17,348 nucleotides of DNA. Source: Thalassiosira profunda (lineage: Eukaryota > Bacillariophyta > Thalassiosirophyceae > Thalassiosirales > Thalassiosiraceae). The position numbers and the translations under genes were made by a program. Shown here piece by piece: positions 1 through 8,100 of the stretch; the stretch's first letter is position 1, and each line of letters begins with the position of its first letter. Under the pieces are notes generated by a model. That model had not been told where the DNA came from, ran no database searches, and worked only from the letters and a program-made list of their open reading frames with translations. The stretch lies in assembly GCA_036939355.1 (NCBI GenBank), contig JALLAP010000484.1, positions 1 through 17,348 on the forward strand, written 5' to 3'.

Positions 1-662
1 CCATCCACAACGTCTACCAGCGATGGAGCAAGTGGTTCTACGTGGCGCGCCACAGAGTCAAGGGCGACAAGCGCCTCAACAGCCGCGAGTACGGAGTGCG
101 CTCTCGGCGGTCCGGAGGGCGCATCCTGCTTCGCGTGCTTGTGCGGGAGATGCACTCGCAGCAAGTTTGTCGAGAGATTGCCATTGGTTGCTTGCACCCG
201 AACAGCAAGGGCATCCGGCGTGGCGATCCCTCGCCCGAGGCCGAGGACGTGCGTGAGGTTTGGATGGCCGTGCGATGGCTGACGGACGACGACGAACCGT
301 CGCTCGACTTGAGGAACGAGGCGGACGACTACGAAGGCGTGCTGGATAGCTTTTTGATGCAGAAGAGGCGGTCTCTCGACTATGGCACGATGGGATCTGC
401 GCTGGGCCATCGCAAGGCGGTGCACAACGAAAACGTCCGCGCTGTGAGTTGTGTCGCTGCATCTTGTCGCGATTTGTCCTTGCAATGCGCTCACATTTTT
501 ATATGCCGTCACGCCTTGCAGGTATTTGGTGATCAGCCGCCGATGACGACCATCGACTTGCACGAGGACGAGATTGCGGAGATACTGAAGGCGAATGGTT
601 CCAAGAAGCTGTCATCCCTTCCGGCGCTGATGCTGTTGAAGCTATTCCTGTTTGCCAAGTAG
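1..662 (+). CDS. Unrecognised protein, 3' part (5' end outside window)
   Basis: The reading frame is open from base 3 (I-H-N-V-Y-Q-R-W-S-K-W-F-Y...) to the TAG at 660-662, so the start lies upstream of the window. The frame is interrupted by a probable 78 bp GT-AG intron (444-521). After splicing, ...HNENVRA joins VFGDQPPMTTIDL.... The visible part is about 193 residues. It is basic at the start (RHRVKGDKRLNSREYGVRSRR), has an acidic middle (LTDDDEPSLDLRNEADDYEG), and ends with an amphipathic-looking helix (DEIAEILKANGSKKL) and a leucine-rich tail (LPALMLLKLFLFAK). I see no catalytic motif, signal peptide or clear membrane segment and do not recognise the family. It is convergent with the leucine-rich-repeat gene. 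That it is coding rests on the long frame and the splice signals; function is unknown. Confidence 0.7.
   Translation, partial: IHNVYQRWSKWFYVARHRVKGDKRLNSREYGVRSRRSGGRILLRVLVREMHSQQVCREIAIGCLHPNSKGIRRGDPSPEAEDVREVWMAVRWLTDDDEPSLDLRNEADDYEGVLDSFLMQKRRSLDYGTMGSALGHRKAVHNENVRAVSCVAASCRDLSLQCAHIFICRHALQVFGDQPPMTTIDLHEDEIAEILKANGSKKLSSLPALMLLKLFLFAK
444..521 (+). other. Intron, 78 bp, frame-preserving
   Basis: The donor is GTGAGT at 444, directly after an Ala codon (phase 0). The acceptor is a pyrimidine-containing ...CGCCTTGCAG ending at 521. The length is a multiple of three and contains no in-frame stop, so the unspliced frame would add 26 residues rich in Cys (VSCVAASCRDLSLQC...). That insert is unlike its flanks, which favours intron over exon. 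The donor matches the introns of the gene at 9698-14264. Confidence 0.65.
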
Positions 663-966
663 CTGTGCCTGGCCACGCGTAGCTTCGCATCTGTCCAAAG
701 CCCAGGTGCATCGTGCCTCTGCTGCTCACATTGAGCTATGCGATCACGATGACTGAAATCCCTCTTTATAAATGAATGGTTGCATCAATGACTGCACCTA
801 CTCCCCACTTCCATGCTCTACTCAGGCTACTGGCGGGTATCTTGTGTCGGTCGGTTGGTCCGCTCTCTTGTTGCCTTTCATCAGTGTGCTCAATCGACCC
901 CAAGCAATAATCTCTCCACACCGATCTGATACTCCTTTCTCCGCACTCTCCCGGCAACATTGGAGC
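663..966. other. Convergent intergenic region
   Basis: This is 304 bp between the stop of the first gene and the stop of the leucine-rich-repeat gene, so it holds the 3' ends of both. It is more AT-rich than the genes (for example TTTATAAATGAATGG near 764-779). Short open frames here run into the antisense of the next gene and show no coding character. I see no RNA gene. Confidence 0.5.
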
Positions 967-2614
967 TCAGTCGCTGGCCGCGCGACGGTTCTCGTACAGA
1001 GAGGACACCACTGGCCCGCTGCGCAGTATCTCATAGAAAATAGAGAGTTGGTTGGGCCGCTGTTTCGCATGGCCCGAAAGCAGGAAACCAAACTCATCAT
1101 AGTAGCTGCGAGTGCTCCCCAGTACCCACGGAACCATCTTAAGGTATCCGTCGCCAAAGTTAGAACTCAAGCGACGGACATTCGCCTCCCTCCTGTTCCT
1201 CAACCATAAGAGGTGATAGATTTTCTTCCTCCGGCTTAACTGGACGTCATGATCATAGATGTCCGATGCGAACCTCACGTTGTTGATCATGCCAGACAGA
1301 CCGACGCCGCCAATGTGGCACGAATGGTTGGAGTCGGCCACAGAGTTCAAACTCGATTTGTCAAAGATTACGTTGCGCAGTGCCTTCCGGCCAATCTTCG
1401 TGATCCCATTGCTAGCCAGAGAAATGTATCTCAGCTTTGAGTTCTCCCTGAGTGCGCCGGCAATCAATTCTGCGTCGCGATCGTTGAGCCTATTGCTGTC
1501 CATGTTGAACTCTCGAAGAGGAGGATTTGTTGCCAGGTGATCTGACAAATGAGTTTCGCCCGAGGTAGTGATGTTGTTTGAGCAGAGATTGAGCGATTGC
1601 AGATTGCTCCCCCCAGAGAGAAGTGACTGCAACATCCTGTATGGGTCGGTCGGGTTCCTAGGGTCCTCCGCGTAGACACCGACATTGCGACCACGACAGT
1701 TGATCAGCTGAACGTCGCGAAGTGAAGGGTGGGTGCTGATGGCTTCAAGGAGAAGTTCGGCGTCTTCCATAGTAACAATTGGATTGTTCATCCAAACAAA
1801 CTTAGCCAGGGCAGGGTTGTTTGTAATGACCTCGCTCGCCAGCCTAATTCCACCACGAGAATGAGCGAAGTCAATGTTCTCCAAGTTGAGTCTCGTCAGC
1901 TTGGTCACACTCTTCAAGCCCGTCCTCAAAATTGAGAGGACTTTGGACGTCAACTGGACATTTTCAACCGACAAAAAGGGCAGATCGTCTTCGTCTTCGT
2001 AGTATCCCCGTTCTCTGAATTTGAGCCCTGGGCCGAATATGTTGAGGGCATCCGCAAGAGCCTGCCAGTGTGGCAACAAAGCATCGTCGTGGCGAACCGT
2101 CGGCACAGGCCCGTCCCAATCATTTTGACCCAGGGAGAGGTAAAATTCCCCCCCTTTCTTCAAGCTGGATATTCCCCCCCCCAATATCAACCTGGAGCGC
2201 GTCGGCCGCTGCAATGTAATCCTCGCCCAAACCGCGTTCGGTCCAGTGGCTGCGGGGCACACGAGGCACCGAGACCTGCACGCGGCTAGCCAGTGCCATC
2301 AAGGACGTCTCCATGGACGCGCAGCGGGCCTTTGTGGCATCCACTTCGGTCTGCAACCCGTCGACCTCCCGTTGCATTTTCTGCTCAAGGTGAGACAATT
2401 GTTGCTCCACACCGGCCACCGTTGAGATGCCGCCCCATAAATAATCAGACCAACTTGCTGCCGCCGGCGCGAGCATGTCATTGGAGTTGCAGTACTCGTC
2501 ACCAGTTCGTGGACGCTTCTGCTGCCGAGGGCACATCCCCTCCCCGACGCCATCGGAGGGCGCATCGCGCCGCTTCTTGGACGCCGCAGTGCCTTTGGAG
2601 AGGAATGCGCCCAT
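967..2614 (-). CDS. Diatom leucine-rich-repeat (RNI-like) protein, frame slip at C9
   Basis: Two minus-strand frames together make one ~548-residue protein. The 5' frame starts at ATG 2614-2612 and stops at 2120. The 3' frame continues to the TGA at 967-969. They must join between about 2182 and 2148, where the plus strand has C9 (2174-2182) and C7 (2148-2154). One base too many in either run explains the break. Order: MGAFLSKG (fits an N-myristoylation signal, Gly2 and Ser6), basic cluster (residues ~13-36), coiled coil (~68-112, QQLSHLEQKMQREVDGL...), PRSHW segment (~120), then repeats such as LTRLNLENIDF, LQSLNLCSNNI and LNDRDAELIAGAL. The same layout is known to me from many diatom proteins annotated only as RNI-like; it suggests protein-protein binding. 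An upstream ATG at 2749 would add a basic Pro/Arg-rich tail with no family support. The 3' frame alone is open upstream only by chance. Confidence 0.82.
2174..2182 (-). other. Homopolymer C9/G9 at frameshift point
   Basis: The run reads as G9 in the sense of the leucine-rich-repeat gene. Upstream the frame reads ...ALQVDIGGG and then drifts to a stop at 2120. The +1 frame continues with family-like sequence (HDDALLPHWQALADAL). Removing one G here, or one from the G7 at 2148-2154, restores a single frame. A homopolymer read error is the simplest cause; a true recent mutation is possible. Confidence 0.7.
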
Positions 2615-2855
2615 GGCTGGCCGTATGGTAGGAGAGCCTCGTGGTGCACGAGAGGAGGAATGTGAGGAGCGGAGGCGGAGGCGGAGCGGGGAGGCGGGCG
2701 GGCGGGCGGGCCGGGCAGGATTTATTTTAGCATTCCCACACAAACGCACAAATCCGCCCTCTCTGCGGCAGCATCGTCTGCGCCGCCCCTCCTATACAAT
2801 ACCTCCCCTCACAGCGGGTTGGCATCGCACCAACCTTGCAGCAGGGAGCCGCATC
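2615..2855. promoter_or_regulatory. Divergent upstream region (LRR and UBL genes)
   Basis: These 241 bp separate the start codons of two divergent genes and must carry both 5' UTRs and core promoters. The left half is purine-rich with GGAGGCGGAGGC-type repeats and a GGGC tandem. The right half contains AT-rich patches (TTTATTTTA near 2720, CTATACAATA near 2792) that could be TATA-like. No transcription start can be set from sequence alone. Confidence 0.5.
2696..2711 (+). repeat. (GGGC)4 tract, G-quadruplex-forming sequence
   Basis: Four GGG runs at 2696, 2700, 2704 and 2708 are separated by single C loops, with a further GGG at 2713-2715 and purine repeats before it. This meets the usual G3-loop-G3 pattern with the shortest loops. 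It lies on the plus strand about 145 bp before the UBL gene start and 82 bp upstream of the LRR gene start. Confidence 0.75.
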
Positions 2856-5015
2856 ATGTCATCTGATGGCGAGTTCACCATCCGCGTCACCGGAGCCGCG
2901 CCGCCCCCGCTCCCCACGGCGAAGAAGGGCAAGCGGGGCGGCGGGCGCGGAAAGGGCAGCAAGTCCGCGGCGCCCCCGCCCCAGGCGCAACGCCGGTACA
3001 ACCTGCGGCTGCGCCCGTCGTCGTCGCTGGAAGAGATGCGGAAGGACGTCTTTGCCCTGTTCGACGTCCCGTCCGATTCGATTGGGGCGTATCAAGTGTC
3101 GTTTTTGGGAGGCTTTCCGCCCAAGGAGTTGGAGCAGGCGGGGAAGGGCTCGGTCCACGAGCTGGGCATTCGGCCCAACGAAAGCTTGATCGTGAAGTTT
3201 GCCTTAGCCGAAGGGAGTTCAGCTGATGTGGCAGCGGCAAGTGAAGCAGCTGCAAGCAAATCTGATCCAGGAGCGGCGTCGGGCACGGGCAGGCAAAAGC
3301 GGGCATCCGCAATGGCGGCAACTGCAAGCTTCAAAGAGGTGATTGCTGCCCAGGATGAAATGATGAAGCAGGGGAAGCAGGGCAAACCGTCTCCAAAGAA
3401 GAGGGGGGCATCGACATCCGCAAATAGAAACGTCTCCGGGTTTGGCGCTGCGGGCAGGGGCAACGGTGGCAATGCTGCTGCAGCCAGCAAAAAGCCGAAG
3501 AAGGCCAAGATGGAAGGGGCGGGCTACCGCCTGTCGGACGGGAAATCTTTTGCGGGATCGTCACCACCAAAGAAGAGTGCTGGAGGCAACAAGAGAGTGA
3601 AGGCTTTGTTTCAGGGCCACAGAGACGTCGCGCAGGGGGAGGAGGACATCGCAAACAAGGTGCTCTCTTCGTTGGCCGGGGGGAGCAAGGGAGGGAATGT
3701 TGGCAGCTTCCTGCGTTCCGCAATGAAGGGAGCACTGGAAAAATCGTACGAAGCCTCGAGAGCAAGAGTCAGGGTGACGGCGGTCGATCAGGGGGAATTT
3801 ACGTTTGAGAAAGCATCGAATGAGAGCGTCGACAGTGCTGGGGTGGTCCTTGGGGCAGCGGGGCAGCAACTTGGCCTCTACACTGTTTCGTATTCCAAGG
3901 GCATGGAGGGGAGAGGCAGGTACGAAGAACAAGTGAAAATTTACGGAGCAGTGGCCGTCAAGGGGGTCCTGCAATCGGTCTACAACACCGCAAAGGATTC
4001 TGGCGACAGGGAAACTGCAGACGTTCCAGCTGGCGACCAAGATGGCCGGCTCCGACCTGACTTGATTGCGCAGCTGTCCCCGCGGATCTTTTGGTCGCTT
4101 GTATTTCACTGCAGCCAAGCCGCGAAGAGCGTCAACAATCCAGCGCCGATGCCGACCTCCGTGAACGAAATGTTGCGCGCGACACTGCCGGAGCTGGATT
4201 GGTCTCATCTCGACCGTGGCGGTAGAAAGCGAGTGTTGAGCGAGAAGGCCCGGGAGAACTTGAGGCAATTGAAAGATGAAGAAACGGCCGATTCTGCTGC
4301 AAGCGGAGCGGTGCAAGAGGGAGAAGATGGAGCAAAAGCGGCAGAAGAAATGGAGGAGTCGCTGTTGAACGCCAACGCGGCGAATGGTGAAGCCCAGCAG
4401 GGATTGTCGGAGCGAGAGCGCCGAGCACGGGCTGCCATGGCTCGTTTTGGGGGAGTGAACGATGAGCGGAAACCGCCTGCGTCATCAGCTGCCAGCCCCA
4501 AGAAGGAAGTAAAAGTTGACGACGACTGGCAGCTCGTCACGCCCACCGAGGATGACGTCGACGAGCTGATCGAGTGCATCAAAGAGGGTTCAGAAGTGAC
4601 CGATGAGGCTGCAAAAGTTTGGGCCGCAGCGCTGCTCTTCAGCGTCCGGAACTGGAGAGAGCTGGCCAATTCCAACCCAAAGCGCGTTCTCTCTATACTC
4701 GACGGTGGTTCTTCAGGGCCGACAAATGAGGTCGTTCAGAAATGGATCGACGCCGCGCAAAGCCGAGCTTTGGCGGAAATCATGCTCGAGATACTTGACA
4801 ACGATCAAGATGCGTTGGAGGCGCTGAAGGAAAAGGCGTTCTCTGGCTGCCCAAAGGATTTGATCAAGTGGCAAGCCCTTCCTGTCATGCTGCTCGATGC
4901 CGTCTCCGCAGGCGACACGTCTGGAAAATGGGAGGAGTCGGACGTGGTTCGATGGATTACCCGGGCCAAGACTGCGTTGGGTGCATGTCCGTGGCTCGAG
5001 CTCTACACCAGCTGA
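2856..5015 (+). CDS. OTU1/YOD1-type ubiquitin-like domain protein without OTU peptidase
   Basis: This is a single-exon gene of 719 residues (TGA at 5013-5015). I chose the ATG at 2856 (MSSDGEFTIRV) because the frame upstream to 2475 is antisense to the LRR gene. Residues ~47-116 resemble the N-terminal ubiquitin-like domain of OTU1/YOD1: RYNLRLRPSSSLEEMRKDVF, then GGFPPKEL and GSVHELGIRPNESLIVKF. Residues ~120-280 are low-complexity, rich in Ala, Lys and Gly, with basic clusters (SPKKRG, KKPKKAK) that may be nuclear signals. A conserved-looking middle domain (~300-475) includes LGLYTVSYSKGMEG, LSPRIFWSLVFHC and LPELDWSHL. The C-terminus (~553-719) is helical and acidic (DDDWQLVTPTEDDVDELIE). 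No Cys/His OTU catalytic motif is present, so it may bind p97/Cdc48 or similar partners rather than cleave ubiquitin (inference). It is convergent with the next gene, 115 bp away. Confidence 0.85.
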   Translation: MSSDGEFTIRVTGAAPPPLPTAKKGKRGGGRGKGSKSAAPPPQAQRRYNLRLRPSSSLEEMRKDVFALFDVPSDSIGAYQVSFLGGFPPKELEQAGKGSVHELGIRPNESLIVKFALAEGSSADVAAASEAAASKSDPGAASGTGRQKRASAMAATASFKEVIAAQDEMMKQGKQGKPSPKKRGASTSANRNVSGFGAAGRGNGGNAAAASKKPKKAKMEGAGYRLSDGKSFAGSSPPKKSAGGNKRVKALFQGHRDVAQGEEDIANKVLSSLAGGSKGGNVGSFLRSAMKGALEKSYEASRARVRVTAVDQGEFTFEKASNESVDSAGVVLGAAGQQLGLYTVSYSKGMEGRGRYEEQVKIYGAVAVKGVLQSVYNTAKDSGDRETADVPAGDQDGRLRPDLIAQLSPRIFWSLVFHCSQAAKSVNNPAPMPTSVNEMLRATLPELDWSHLDRGGRKRVLSEKARENLRQLKDEETADSAASGAVQEGEDGAKAAEEMEESLLNANAANGEAQQGLSERERRARAAMARFGGVNDERKPPASSAASPKKEVKVDDDWQLVTPTEDDVDELIECIKEGSEVTDEAAKVWAAALLFSVRNWRELANSNPKRVLSILDGGSSGPTNEVVQKWIDAAQSRALAEIMLEILDNDQDALEALKEKAFSGCPKDLIKWQALPVMLLDAVSAGDTSGKWEESDVVRWITRAKTALGACPWLELYTS

Positions 5016-5130
5016 TCGGTGTACGGTTGTATTGTACTGTCCACAAACAGAAGGTGGCAATGTCTAGCAGGTGTGCATTATGTATCAGTAGTACTCTCTA
5101 TCTTCTCTTCGTCTCTCTTCTCGCCTTTTG
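5016..5130. other. Short convergent gap with pyrimidine tract
   Basis: Only 115 bp separate two convergent stop codons, so the two 3' UTRs probably overlap. Bases 5094-5129 are almost pure C/T (TCTCTATCTTCTCTTCGTCT...). On the minus strand this is a purine tract just downstream of the large gene's stop and may belong to its 3' end. Confidence 0.4.
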
Positions 5131-8100
5131 CTACGACTTCCCGACGATGCCAATGTCGTCTATCCACACTATCCCATCACCCTGGGACGTTCCGCTCGTC
5201 CCTCTCTCGTACACCCACTCTAGCACGTGGGTGCCCGGCGGCAACGGTCTCCGGAATTGGTTCCACTCTGACGCTGTGGCTGCTATGCTGAACAGGGTCT
5301 GCCCATCGACCTGAAACGAGAACGCGTCGTACGGCATCCCCACGCTGGCAAAGTACCAGAAGGAGACGTCGGCGCCTCGTCGAGGGACGGTGACCTCAAA
5401 CTTCATAGTGCTTTTCTGTCCTGCGGATAGTGCCGGAGAGCGAAGGCTCGCGCCGCCCTCGTGGCTTGTGGCCTGGTCGAACCACCAGTCCGTGCCCTCG
5501 AACTGGACGTCGTCGCCCCACTCGAACGATTTGGAGTCACTCTCAAACCCCTCGAACATGCTGGGCATGTACGACACGTTGTCAATCGCGATGGTGCCGC
5601 TGTTGGGCGAGGCGACGTCGGGCTGGCCAAAGTTCGGCGCCCAGGCTCGGAAACGGACCACATGCTCCCCTTCCGGGACCGGGAGGGTCAGACTGAGCCA
5701 GTCCTCCTTCGGATAGGTATATCCAACGACGGACTTATCATCCACGTCGATGTAAGCCCCATTGAAGGGCATCCTGACGTCGCTCTTGAAGTCAAAGTAC
5801 AGGACGCCTCCGTGGTTGGAATTGATGGCCAAATAGATATCCGACTGCTCGCCCGCGTCGAGCCCGGCAGCGGAGCGCGCGGAAAAGGACCCCTCCGTCT
5901 GGTCGTCCTCGTTGACGGTCCACGGATGCTCCAACGACGTGTGCCAAGGAAATCCGCCATCAAGTCCATTCTCGAAGCCGTCCGAGATCTCGCGCGTGAG
6001 GGCCGTGGCATCAATCTGGGTTGTCACCACGTCCGGAACGACGAACGTTGTTGCTGGCTCCTTGGTGGGCTCTGGCGTGGCATCTGCTGTCGGCTGGGGC
6101 GCAGGCGTCGCGTCCTGAGACCCACCAGGTGCGGTGGGTGTCCAAGTCGGCCAGGATGTGGTAGGCGAGGCGGTAACATACCCGCTTGGCGTCGGACCGG
6201 CGTTGGCCCCATTGCAATCGTAGTTCATTGCGCACCCCGTCCCACCGAACGATTGCACGCAGCACGCGTCGTGGGTCTGGTGCAGAAACATATCGCGGTT
6301 GGCGTCCGTGTCCCAGTTCGCGGGAAATCCGGCGGAGAAGGTGCACGCGCCAAAGCTCGATGGGTCGGGATACCATCGGCAATTGGAATCGTCCGACGCT
6401 CCAGGAGGGTCCCGGGTCTTCTCCAGGCAGTCCTCCGCCATCCACCGATTGCTGCAGCACGCCTCCGGAGAGTCGTACAGCATCTCCCCGTCCAAATTCA
6501 GGTCGATATGCTTCCCGTCGCTCCGACAATAGCCCTCGTAAATATCAGGATAATACGTGGTCGACAGGGGCAGGGTTGCGTACGGGTCGGCGTATGCCAT
6601 GCACTCGCCGTAATCCATCCATTGGTTGGTGCAGCATTCGCTCGCGGTGGAGAATTGATAGGGGTTGTTTCCGTGAAGGCCATCAGACTTGCACACCCCC
6701 CGCGCGAGGTCGGGGTAGTACACCGTGGCCGCCTCGACGGGCCGGGGCGTCGGGGGCCTCGTCGGCCTCGACGTCGGCAGCCCGTCCAAGAACGCCGCCT
6801 TCTGGCTGTTGATGATGCAAGTATAATACTCGAGCCAGGGAAAATTGCAGCAGTCCTCCAGCGTGCCGAAGACGTCCGTCATGAACTCGGGAACGTTTCC
6901 GGCGCGGCACAACCCGGCCTTGGAATCGGGCCAGTAGACATCGTCCGTCGGCCTGTTTGTCGCCTCGACGGGCTTGAGTGTCGGAGCCTTGGACGGAGAC
7001 CAGGACCCCCCGTCGCCCACAATGCTGGACTTGACGGCGTGGCGGTACGTCAGCACGCCCGCCGTGGCGGCGGGGGCGCCGTCGTCAAACAGGCCCATCG
7101 CCTCGCCGACCTCTTTGAGGGTGACCTGGAACGCGCCGTCCTTAACGGCCGTGGCAAAGTGCGCGGCGATCGTCTCGAAGGGCCGCGTGCCCAACGGCGC
7201 GGTGGACGATTGGCACGCCCCATCGCAGAGGGTGGCGACGACCATCTCAAAACTGACCTCGTCGACGCCCAGCCTTCGGTGATGTTGCTTGGTTTGGACG
7301 GTCTTCGTCCCTCTTAACGAAGGACGAGCGACCCCTTCCCGATTCCGAGCCTCCCCTGCCGCGCCCTCCGCCAGCTTTCTCCGCCACGTGAACTGCGCGT
7401 CCCCCAGCGTCCACAAATCCACCTCCACCGCGTCGTGCACCCACCAGCTCCCCGCCATCGTCAATACCAAACTCTTGGTCAGCGCCCGCTTGAGCGTCGC
7501 CCACCCCTCACTCGTCTGGCTTGGAAGGAGTCCCCTGGTCAGGAGCTTGACGGACCCGAGGAGGTGGAGGTCGAGAAAGATTGGCGGGACGCCGCCGTCG
7601 TCGGAGAGGGGCTGGAGGGAGCCGTCCGAGTCGAGGAAGGGCGACAGGCAGGCACCCTCGTCCCATGAATTTTGGCAGCACGCTAAAGGGTCTGTGTAGA
7701 TGAGGGTGAGCCAGCTCGGTCGGTCGGCGTTGTTGGGCTTGCACCGCCCGTCGCTTGAGTCGTAGTACACTTCCACGACTGGTTCGTCGGCGTTGGCGCC
7801 GTCGCCTTGACCGGAGCCACTGCTAGTGTCGAAGTAGGCGCCCTTGTCGGCGACGCAACCGGCAACGTCCCAGCTGCTCGAACAGCACGACTCATAGGCA
7901 TCAAAGACGTCCATCCAGCCCGATCCCTCGGGCTTGCACCGGCCGTCCGAGGGGTCGAGGTGCCACTGCCTATCGTCGGCTTCGGCCTCCCTCATAAAAC
8001 TCGAGCTTATTCTCCCCACCACGCCATCAGACGCACCGGCAACGTCAGCTTGGACTTGCGCAATGCCCGATTGGAGGAAGGCGCACCCCGCCCTCCGGTG

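Noticed and set aside
772..1209. 145-codon plus-strand open frame after the first gene
   Set aside because: Most of it is antisense to the LRR gene; the rest is in the convergent gap.
2475..2855. Upstream extension of the UBL gene
   Set aside because: It overlaps the LRR gene antisense and crosses the purine repeat; ATG 2856 starts the first protein-like sequence.
5461..7317. 618-codon plus-strand open frame
   Set aside because: It is antisense to paralog A, has no ordered domains and skewed Arg/Gly/Val content typical of the complement of GC-biased codons.
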